Source: CAZICM01 sp964537685
Lineage (GTDB): Bacteria; Myxococcota_A; Polyangia; Polyangiales; Polyangiaceae
Reading direction: 5' to 3'
DNA length: 40,896 bases
Assembly: GCA_964537685.1 (NCBI GenBank)
Contig: CAZICM010000076.1
Location: 1-40,896, forward strand
Every line of letters starts with the position of its first letter. The first letter of the stretch is position 1. Of the stretch, positions 7,857 to 14,704 are shown in pieces. The notes under the pieces are model-generated. The model was not told where the DNA came from. It ran no database searches and saw only the letters and a list, made by a program, of their open reading frames with translations. A program made the position numbers and the translations under genes.

Positions 7857-8297
7857 ATGATGCGCGACGCTTTCTTTTACGGGCTATTGGGCTTGTGCCT
7901 GCTTCCGCTGTCGCCCTTTTCGGGGTGCACCAGCTTCGAAAAAGGTCCTGCGGGATCGTATCCCAGTGATGGAGGCACGGGCGGTGCTGCGGGTGCGGGC
8001 GGCGCAGGCGGAAATGCGAGCGCCGAGCAGTGCGCGGACGCCAATGGAACCTGCGAAGTGCTGCTGGAAGGCTGTGATTGCAGCGATTGCGTGAACACGG
8101 CTTTCTGTATTGCCGATCAATGCGTGGATGATGGGTATTGCACCTTGGACGACGCCTGTATTTGCGATGACTGCAAGAAAGACGGGCATTGCGCCGACAC
8201 GGCTCAATGTGATGAAAACGGCGTGTGCGACAGCTTTTTTGAAGGATGCGTATGTGCCGACTGCGCAAATAAGGCCGAGTGCCTAGATAACCCTTAA
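7857..8297 (+). CDS. Small Cys-rich lipoprotein with three tandem cysteine repeats
   Basis: 146 residues. The signal ends in LPLSPFSGC (lipobox Ser-Gly-Cys). After a Gly/Ala linker (GGTGGAAGAGGAGG) the mature part holds three tandem modules of the pattern G-x-C-x(5,6)-C-x-C-x2-C-x5-C, at about residues 64-84, 90-110 and 125-145. The CxC and CxxC spacing could bind metal, but in an exported protein disulfides are more likely. The role is unknown. It lies 10 nt after the preceding Cys-rich lipoprotein gene and 10 nt before the HEAT/methyltransferase gene, so it is probably part of a short operon. ATG at 7857 and 7860 are both possible starts. Confidence 0.8.
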   Translation: MMRDAFFYGLLGLCLLPLSPFSGCTSFEKGPAGSYPSDGGTGGAAGAGGAGGNASAEQCADANGTCEVLLEGCDCSDCVNTAFCIADQCVDDGYCTLDDACICDDCKKDGHCADTAQCDENGVCDSFFEGCVCADCANKAECLDNP

Positions 8298-8307
8298 GTC
8301 GTGATGC

Positions 8308-9963
8308 ATGGCGCGAAAGCCTAATTTTTCCCTGGATCAAGCGATTGCCGATCCAGGTTTCACTCCATCCCAGAAAGATGTGGGGCCTCTGCTCGATTTG
8401 CTGCTGGTTTCCGACAGCGAGGCCGAGCCGCATGTGCTTCGCGCGCTGAATAGGCTTGGAAATAAGGCTTTGGAAGCGGCGCTCGCCAGGGCGCCACAAG
8501 CCGGCGATGAAGCGAAGGGCTTGGGAAAACTCGTGCGCTTGATCGGCCAATTGATGAGGGGCCAGCCTTCGGCGGCGGGGTTTGAATGGCTAATCGGAAA
8601 GCTTGGGCACACCGATTCAAAAGTCCGGTCGATTGCGGCGAATGCCCTGGGAAAGCTGGGCGATAGAGCCGCGGAAGATGCGCTGATTCAAGCGCTTTCC
8701 AACGAGCGGGAAGAGCCTGTCCGGCGGGTTTTGGTGCAAGCCTTGGGCTATGTGGGCGGTGAAAAGGCGCTGGATATTCTTGCGCGCGTGGAGACGCGCG
8801 ACAGCGTTTCTGAACAGCGGAAGAGCCGCGCGGCGCTGATGGTGTCGAGGGATCTCGGACGCGGCGAAGTTTCGTCATTCGATGCATCAAAGCCTGCGTT
8901 TACGCCGGTACCGGTGATCTTTCGCTTCCGTCCGGGCATGGAAGATTTTTTATGCGATGAGCTTTCAGCGGCGTTGGAGCCCGCTTTGCAGCCCAAGGTA
9001 TGCCGGGATTTGCCCCTTGGCCTTCGGGTCGAAGCAAAGCTTTTAGGGGCGCCGGAAGACCTCTTCCGGGCCAGGCTGTTTATGTCCTTTGGCTTTGCCC
9101 TTCCCGAAGTGCCTATTGCATCGCCCGAAGACGTGCCCGCTGCGGTGATTGCCGCGCTGAGTTCCAGCGAAGCATGGGCTCTATTAAGCCACTGGACGCA
9201 GGGGCCACTGCGCTACCGGCTTTCGTGGGCGAAGGGCGGAAAGAGGCGCGCGGCCGTGTTTCACATCGCTTCCGAAGTGAGCAAGCGAAGGCCCGGATTG
9301 CAGAACGATCCCCGCGAAAGCTTGTGGCAGGCGGTTGTGTACGAATCGAAGAGGGCTGTGCGTGTCGAGCTTGTGCCGCGTCTGTCCGATCCGCGTTTTG
9401 CCTATAGGGCAGGGGATGTGCCCGCGGCATCGCATCCGACGATTGCCGCGCTGATCGCTCATGTTTCAGGGGTCCGGGCCGATGATGTCGTGTGGGATCC
9501 TTTTGTGGGTTCGGGACTCGAACTATGCGAGCGGAGCCTTCGGGGGCCTTACCAAATCTTGATGGGCTCCGATCGCGACGAAGATGCGCTGAAGGTGGCG
9601 AACATCAATTTGGGGAACGCAAAAGCCCTGCATTTTAAGCTATTTCAGCACGATATCCGGGATGCTCTTCCGGCCTTTGATGCCCGGCCCACGCTGGTGA
9701 TGAGCAATCCGCCCATGGGTCTAAGGCTTCACCGTTCGGCCACCTTGCTAGAGGTGCTCGATGCCTTTATTGCCCGCTCGGCTGAAGCCTTGGCCGTGGG
9801 CGGCCGGCTGGTGTGGATATCGCCGATGCCCGAAAGGACAGCGATCAACGCCAAGCGGGCCGGCCTTGTGATGGTGGTTTCGAAGTTCGTCGACATGGGT
9901 GGATTTGAAGCTCAGCTTCAAGCCTTCACAAAGGTTTCGCGAGGCAAGAAATCCACGCCGTAG
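8308..9963 (+). CDS. HEAT-repeat protein fused to an RNA-methyltransferase-like domain
   Basis: 551 residues. Residues of about 25-180 are HEAT/PBS-lyase-like helical repeats (SKVRSIAANALGKLGDRAAE; VRRVLVQALGYVGGEKAL). Residues of about 200-370 form a THUMP-like or linker region, and residues of about 375-551 are a class I SAM-dependent methyltransferase. The SAM-binding motif is VVWDPFVGSGLELCE (397-403 core) and the acidic loop follows in GSDRDEDALKVANINL. The catalytic-site motif is NPPM (467-470), where most N6-adenine or N2-guanine methyltransferases have (D/N)PPY. The second half resembles the UPF0020/RlmL-type rRNA or tRNA methyltransferases. HEAT repeats on such an enzyme are unusual and suggest protein or RNA docking. 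Substrate unknown. Confidence 0.8.
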   Translation: MARKPNFSLDQAIADPGFTPSQKDVGPLLDLLLVSDSEAEPHVLRALNRLGNKALEAALARAPQAGDEAKGLGKLVRLIGQLMRGQPSAAGFEWLIGKLGHTDSKVRSIAANALGKLGDRAAEDALIQALSNEREEPVRRVLVQALGYVGGEKALDILARVETRDSVSEQRKSRAALMVSRDLGRGEVSSFDASKPAFTPVPVIFRFRPGMEDFLCDELSAALEPALQPKVCRDLPLGLRVEAKLLGAPEDLFRARLFMSFGFALPEVPIASPEDVPAAVIAALSSSEAWALLSHWTQGPLRYRLSWAKGGKRRAAVFHIASEVSKRRPGLQNDPRESLWQAVVYESKRAVRVELVPRLSDPRFAYRAGDVPAASHPTIAALIAHVSGVRADDVVWDPFVGSGLELCERSLRGPYQILMGSDRDEDALKVANINLGNAKALHFKLFQHDIRDALPAFDARPTLVMSNPPMGLRLHRSATLLEVLDAFIARSAEALAVGGRLVWISPMPERTAINAKRAGLVMVVSKFVDMGGFEAQLQAFTKVSRGKKSTP

Positions 9964-9966
9964 TTC

Positions 9967-10245
9967 ATGGTAGGTTCGGCATCGGCCGTGATGATTTCAA
10001 CTTCCGCCGTACCGCGGGCGATTCTGATATTGGCGCTTCTCGTGGGTTTTCCTGCGTGCCAGCGCCGTGTCGATATGACCGCGCACGATCCTAAATGGAT
10101 TGCGACAACCATTGCGTACAGCGGCGTTCGCGATGCCAACCGGCAATTCCCCGATTACAGCAGCATCGATGCCCGCATCTTAGAGGCTCCGAAAAAGGGT
10201 TCGGGCGGCTCTTTAAATCCGGGCAAGAAGGGGTCAATCCGCTGA
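9967..10245 (+). CDS. Small exported lipoprotein-like protein
   Basis: 92 residues from the ATG at 9967; an in-frame ATG at 9991 would shorten the signal and also works. The N terminus is a hydrophobic signal ending in LALLVGFPAC; the -3 Phe and -2 Pro make it an atypical lipobox. The mature part of about 60 residues is polar and Gly/Lys-rich at the end, with no family I recognise. It begins 4 nt after the methyltransferase stop, and its own stop overlaps the next ATG (TGATG at 10243-10247). It is therefore translationally coupled to the next lipoprotein. Confidence 0.6.
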   Translation: MVGSASAVMISTSAVPRAILILALLVGFPACQRRVDMTAHDPKWIATTIAYSGVRDANRQFPDYSSIDARILEAPKKGSGGSLNPGKKGSIR

Positions 10246-11042
10246 TGTTTGGCATGCGTGGGCCATGGACGTTGGCGGCGCTTGCTGCGCTTGGGCTTTG
10301 GGGCGCGGCGTGTTCGGCGGGGCCTCAAGTCGCGCGCGATTTGGCCAATGCCGCGACCCCAAGCCGCTTGCCTTTGGTTGTGGCGTGCTGGGAAAAAGAG
10401 TTTGAAACATCGGGTTTTAAAGGCGAATTCATCGCCAACGTCAGTTTCACGGTGGAAGGCGGGAATTCGAAAATAGGCCAGGCGAGGGTTGTCGCGCTCG
10501 AACCCGCGAATGCAAAGACCGAAGCGAGGGATCTGTCGGCGTTTAAGGCATGTGTCGAAGATGCCCTGAATCACTCGGTATTGCCGACGAATGCCGATCT
10601 CAATGGTCCGGGCTTTCAGACCACTGGATCGCTATCGGTGAGCAACTACAAAATTTTGTTTTCCGATGCATCGGAAGAGAAGCGCAGGGCCGCGGAAAAA
10701 CGCGTTGCGCATGTGCTTTTAGGTCCCCGGGCCGATCGCTGCCAAGGCTTGTATTCCCACGATCCGCCGAGAGATGTGGCGAGGCTCTACGACGAGATCG
10801 CCGAGAGTGAAAGAAAGGCCGAGCGGGTAAAATCCGAAGACCGCGATGGGTATGCGCGGGAGATGCAGCGCGCCTATGACGCAAAGCTCGAGCTGCGCGA
10901 GCGCATGATTCTCGACAGAAGCGATCCGGCCCTGCCTTTGGCGAACAAAAAGCGGATCGATCAAGTGCTGAAGGAAATTGAGCAATCAGCTCAGAAAACA
11001 GGCAAAGAAATCAATTGTGATCTGCCTGCGAAGCCTCGTTAG
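10245..11042 (+). CDS. Lipoprotein with AgmX/TonB-C-like domain
   Basis: 265 residues from the ATG at 10245, which overlaps the previous stop (TGATG) and follows AAGAAGGGG. A longer reading upstream would ignore the signal peptide. The N terminus is a lipoprotein-type signal (TLAALAALGLWGAAC). Residues of about 45-140 have the pattern of AgmX/PglI C-terminal or TonB-C-like domains: VVACWEKEF, ANVSFTVEGGNSKIGQARVV, then ACVEDALNHSVLP, with two Cys that could pair. The rest is a charged helical region (EIAESERKAERVKSED). AgmX is named after an adventurous-gliding gene set of Myxococcus; motility function here is not shown. The 3' end overlaps the convergent CorC-like gene by 32 bases. Confidence 0.75.
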   Translation: MFGMRGPWTLAALAALGLWGAACSAGPQVARDLANAATPSRLPLVVACWEKEFETSGFKGEFIANVSFTVEGGNSKIGQARVVALEPANAKTEARDLSAFKACVEDALNHSVLPTNADLNGPGFQTTGSLSVSNYKILFSDASEEKRRAAEKRVAHVLLGPRADRCQGLYSHDPPRDVARLYDEIAESERKAERVKSEDRDGYAREMQRAYDAKLELRERMILDRSDPALPLANKKRIDQVLKEIEQSAQKTGKEINCDLPAKPR

Positions 11043-12342
11043 GCGGCGTTTCAGTCGGAACGATGCGGACCCTGCGCACACGCCTTCCGGCCACATCGGT
11101 GGCGACCAGCGTGTAGCCCTCGCATTCGACGCGCTCTCCCATCTCGGGAGGATGTCCAAGCCTCGCGAGCATATAGCCGCCCACCGTTTCAATCGTTTTC
11201 ATTTCGGGCAGCAGCACCACTTGCGTATCGCGCTCTAAATCGGCGAGCAGCATCCGGCCATCGACATCCAAAATGCCCGCTCCCCTGCGGTGAATCGAGG
11301 GAAGCTCTTCGTCGTTTTCGTCTCGGATTTCACCGACGATTTCCTCGAGCAAATCCTCGATGGTCAACAAGCCCACAAACTCCCCGGCCGCCGAGTTCAC
11401 GATCGCGACTGGAATCTGGCGGGCTTGCATCTCCATGCGAAGCCGTTCAACCGACGTGCTTTCCTTGGCGAAAATAGGCTTGCGCAGAAGCTCGGCCACG
11501 CGGTTGGCCTTGCGGTGGCCCGAAAGCACCGAAAACAAATCGCGCAGATGCAAATAGCCGAGCACCCTTTCGCCTTGCTCATCGAGCACCGGATAGCGCG
11601 AATAACCCGCATCGTTCGCGATTTTCACGGCTTCATCGATGCTCATATTGGCGCGCAGCGTGGCGGCGTCGCTGCGGAGGGACATGACATGGCGGGCCGT
11701 GCGCCGCCTGAGATCGAAGATACGCACAAGCATGCTGCGGAGCGCCGGATCGAGGCCGGCCGGGCTTTGGGCGAGCAGCATGCGGAGCTCTTCCGAGGTG
11801 TGGGCCATTTCGGCTTCGCTTGCGGGTTTAAGTCCGAAGAGCCTCACAAAGGCGTTGGCCATGGTGTTGAGCAGCCAGATCACAGGCCACATCAGCAGGT
11901 AGAACAAATGCAGCGGCCAGACGGTCAGCAGCGTGACGCGCTCGGTAAGCTGAATGGCCAGGGATTTGGGAGCGAGTTCGCCGACGACGGTGTGGAGCGC
12001 GGTGATGACGGCGAAGGCAATACCGACGGCGACGGTGTGGGCGCTGACGCTCGAGGCGCTGCCCAGGAAACTCAGGCGAGGCTCGAGCAAATGAGCGACG
12101 GCGGGCTCGCCAATCCAGCCCAGGGCCAGGGATGCGAGTGTGATTCCGAGCTGATTGGCGGACAGATAAGCATCGAGATGCTGTGAGATGCGAAGGGCGA
12201 GGGCGGCGTTGGAATTGCCTTCGCGGATAAGCTGCTCGAGGCGCGTGGGCCGCATCTTGACGATGGCGAATTCGGAGGCGACGAAGAAGGCGTTGAGCAG
12301 CACCAAGAGCAGCGTGCCTATGAGATAAATGGCCGTGTTCAT
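11011..12342 (-). CDS. CNNM/CorC-type transporter (DUF21-CBS-CorC_HlyC)
   Basis: 443 residues. Residues 1-~190 are a CNNM/DUF21 membrane domain with four hydrophobic segments and the conserved GELAPKSLA motif at the ion-binding site, plus LSANQLGITLASLALGW. Residues of about 205-325 are a CBS pair (SRYPVLDEQGERVLGYLHLR; FVGLLTIEDLLEEIVGEI), which binds adenine nucleotides. Residues of about 340-425 are a CorC_HlyC domain (ETVGGYMLARLGHPPEMGER). The family exports or regulates Mg2+ and Co2+, and is often labelled hemolysin. The length is normal. It is the last gene of the MoxR/VWA/GCL block, 15 nt after the ligase gene. Confidence 0.92.
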   Translation of the reverse strand: MNTAIYLIGTLLLVLLNAFFVASEFAIVKMRPTRLEQLIREGNSNAALALRISQHLDAYLSANQLGITLASLALGWIGEPAVAHLLEPRLSFLGSASSVSAHTVAVGIAFAVITALHTVVGELAPKSLAIQLTERVTLLTVWPLHLFYLLMWPVIWLLNTMANAFVRLFGLKPASEAEMAHTSEELRMLLAQSPAGLDPALRSMLVRIFDLRRRTARHVMSLRSDAATLRANMSIDEAVKIANDAGYSRYPVLDEQGERVLGYLHLRDLFSVLSGHRKANRVAELLRKPIFAKESTSVERLRMEMQARQIPVAIVNSAAGEFVGLLTIEDLLEEIVGEIRDENDEELPSIHRRGAGILDVDGRMLLADLERDTQVVLLPEMKTIETVGGYMLARLGHPPEMGERVECEGYTLVATDVAGRRVRRVRIVPTETPPNEASQADHN

Positions 12343-12357
12343 GGCGACTTGAGCAAT

Positions 12358-13716
12358 CTAAAAGCGCGTCTTTTCCAGCACAAAAGCCCGAAGATCCATT
12401 TTGCTTTGGGTGAGATCTTCAATCAGCGCGTCGGCGGGGGACTGGCCTTTTTCCGCGAGGGAGGCGAGGCGCCTGAGGTGGATGCGCTCGTCCGCGCCGT
12501 TCTTGTTCAGCTTGGCTCTGCGCTCTAAGCCGCCCGATGCAATTTCAAGAAGCTTCTGCGCCGGTTCCACCAGGGTTTTGCCGCGGAAGGGCGCTTTTAG
12601 GGCTTGGTCGGCGATATGCGGGCGCAGCGCCGAAAGCTCTTCGAATGTCCAATCGGCCGTGAAGGCTTCGGCTTCATCGAGCGCGCGGGCGTCGTACAAG
12701 ATGCCCGTCCACAGCGCGGGCAGCGCGCACACCATGTTGGAAGGCTGAGAATCGGCGCTTCGGACTTCGATGGTCTTCTTAAGCCTCACTTCAGGGAAGA
12801 GCGTGTTGAGATGCGTCTCCCAATCGGCCCGTGTAGGCCGGTGGCCATCTCTGCCATCCCTCATAAAGTCGCGGAAGCTTTGGCTTGTGTTCTCGATGAT
12901 TTCGCCATCCCGCTTGATTAAAAACATCGGCGCATCGAGTGCCCATTGAATGTAGTCCTCAAAGCGGCGGCCGTTTTCCAGCACCTTCTGAATTAGGCCC
13001 TGGCGTTTTGGATCTACGCTTAGCCATACCCTGGCCCTGTAGCTTTTGCCGCCGAAGAGCCGGCCTTCATAGAAGGGCGAGTTTGCGAACATCGCCGTCA
13101 CCAGCGGCGAGAGGCGGAGCGAGATACGCATCGCCCGCATGGCGCTTTCTTCGGAGGAATAGTCGAAATTCGCTTGCACCGTGCATGTGCGCCGCATCAT
13201 GTCGAGCCCGTATTCGCCGACCGTGGGCAAATAGCGCCTCATGATGGAGTAGCGGCCTTTGGGCACCCAAGGAAGGTCGGCCTGGGCCGCCAAGGGATGA
13301 AAACCAAGGCCCAGCCAGCTCAGATTGAGCTCTTCGGAAATGTCCCGCAGCTCGGCCATATGGCCGCTCATTTCCGCGCAGATCTGATGATTGTTTTCAA
13401 AGGCCGAACCGGACAGCTCGAGCTGGCCTCCAGGTTCCAGCGTGATGGACGCTCCATTGCGGATAAGCGCGATCAGCGGGCCATCGGGCCGCTCTCGCTC
13501 GGGCCTCCAGCCATGGCGTTCGGCAAGCGCCGATAGCACGGCAAAGACGCTGCGTTCGCCTTCGTAGGGAACCGCTGCCCCCGTCGTTGAATCTACGCCG
13601 AACTTCTCGGATTCAGCACCGATCCGGAATCGTTCGGGCGCCTTGATCGCCTCGTGAAACAAAAAGAGGAGATCGCTTTCCGACTTCAGCTCATTCGCCG
13701 TTGACTGTTCAGCCAT
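12358..13716 (-). CDS. Glutamate-cysteine ligase (plant/proteobacterial type)
   Basis: 452 residues from the ATG at 13714-13716. An in-frame TTG at 13731 would overlap the previous gene by 14 nt, whereas the ATG lies just after its stop. Family motifs are present: IGAESEKFGVD near the N terminus (metal and glutamate binding), ALIRNGASITLEPGGQLELS (active-site strands), MRRTCTVQANFDY and IEVRSADSQPSNM. Length and motifs fit the gamma-glutamylcysteine synthetase group of plants and alphaproteobacteria, which is related to EgtA. The enzyme joins Glu and Cys with ATP, the first step to glutathione; in an organism without glutathione the product could serve as gamma-Glu-Cys. No glutathione synthetase gene is seen nearby. 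It is cytoplasmic. Confidence 0.92.
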   Translation of the reverse strand: MAEQSTANELKSESDLLFLFHEAIKAPERFRIGAESEKFGVDSTTGAAVPYEGERSVFAVLSALAERHGWRPERERPDGPLIALIRNGASITLEPGGQLELSGSAFENNHQICAEMSGHMAELRDISEELNLSWLGLGFHPLAAQADLPWVPKGRYSIMRRYLPTVGEYGLDMMRRTCTVQANFDYSSEESAMRAMRISLRLSPLVTAMFANSPFYEGRLFGGKSYRARVWLSVDPKRQGLIQKVLENGRRFEDYIQWALDAPMFLIKRDGEIIENTSQSFRDFMRDGRDGHRPTRADWETHLNTLFPEVRLKKTIEVRSADSQPSNMVCALPALWTGILYDARALDEAEAFTADWTFEELSALRPHIADQALKAPFRGKTLVEPAQKLLEIASGGLERRAKLNKNGADERIHLRRLASLAEKGQSPADALIEDLTQSKMDLRAFVLEKTRF

Positions 13717-13717
13717 G

Positions 13718-14617
13718 TCACTCGCATTCAAGCCTACCCCTTACAGCAAGGGCAAGCGTTCGTATGTGTTCAAACGATGTTCCTGGACCGCCACCGACAA
13801 TACGGGCTCCATGGCTTGAGAGATCTGCCACGCATTTGGCCCAGGATTGAAGCTCGTTGGGGCTTGGCGGCCCGCCGGAGGATGCGGCGACAAGGACGCC
13901 CAGATAAAGCGTGCGCGAGGTTTTGATTTGGGCGAGTGCGGCAAGCCCGATCTCCGCGCTGGGAACGGAAAAGATAAGGGCTTGAGCACCGGCATCACAA
14001 GCCGCGCTGGCCAAGCCTGCGATGGACTCGCCGTCGGTGGTGATGGAGGGCTGTTCCAGATCGGCCAGCACCCAGGTGGGCAGGCGTGTGGAAGAGCCGC
14101 TGATCAAAGCCGAAAGCCTCGAGAAGCGTTCAAAACCGGCGGAAGCGCCTTCAGCCGCTCCAAACGAACGGGCGATGATGACATCGCAGCCATCGGACAA
14201 GAGCCGGGCGGCGTGAAGCGAACACTCTTCTGCGGCCCGTTCGGTTGAGGCCAGCCTGACATCTGGATTGCCAATCAAACCGGCCACGAAGGTGGGTTTT
14301 GAAGCGGCCCGGGCTGCGTCTTGAGCGAGCTCCAGCGCGCGCCTGGTCAGTGCGGCAGCGCGAAAAGCCATGCCGATCGGCAAAAGGGCGGGCCCCATCG
14401 TTTCACCGGTAAGCGCACAGAGCACGTCCGCGCCTGCGGCTGTGTTCTGCGCATAGAGCTTGGCGATGATGTCTGGATCTTCGCGGATGAGCCGGCCCAT
14501 AGCGAAAGGGCCATCGATGCGGGCACCCAAGAGCCGGAGAGACGAGCTGGGATCGCCTCCCAGCACAAGCGGCGGGCCGTCCTTAAGCCGTGAAAGAAGC
14601 GCGGAGGAGGTAGACAC
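13718..14617 (-). CDS. Homocysteine S-methyltransferase-like protein lacking the zinc-binding cysteines
   Basis: 299 residues from a GTG start (14615-14617). Overall order and motifs follow the homocysteine-binding domain: N-terminal glycine loop (LVLGGDPSSSLRL), ARTRRALELAQDAAR-like helix, FVAGLIGNPD, GCDVIIARSF and a C-terminal GTSFEHIRTLALAV. In active enzymes zinc is held by a Cys in a (G)xNC strand end and by the Cys pair of GGCCGT. Here the matching places read LIFSVPSAE and IVGGGPGTS, so all three cysteines are absent. The fold is therefore probably kept while zinc-dependent methyl transfer to homocysteine is lost. It is directly upstream of glutamate-cysteine ligase, whose ATG lies within 2 nt of its stop. 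Confidence 0.75.
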   Translation of the reverse strand: MSTSSALLSRLKDGPPLVLGGDPSSSLRLLGARIDGPFAMGRLIREDPDIIAKLYAQNTAAGADVLCALTGETMGPALLPIGMAFRAAALTRRALELAQDAARAASKPTFVAGLIGNPDVRLASTERAAEECSLHAARLLSDGCDVIIARSFGAAEGASAGFERFSRLSALISGSSTRLPTWVLADLEQPSITTDGESIAGLASAACDAGAQALIFSVPSAEIGLAALAQIKTSRTLYLGVLVAASSGGPPSPNELQSWAKCVADLSSHGARIVGGGPGTSFEHIRTLALAVRGRLECE

Positions 14618-14704
14618 GATGTTTGTAGAGAGCGCGCACCGTGAATTCAGCGTTCGCCATTTCTACGTCTATCATCGCGCGGGCAATCTCGAGAACCCTT
14701 GAAA

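Noticed and set aside
11290..12186. 298-codon plus-strand ORF opposite the CorC-like gene
   Set aside because: His/Gly/Arg-rich with no motif; the minus-strand protein has complete DUF21, CBS and CorC_HlyC domains.
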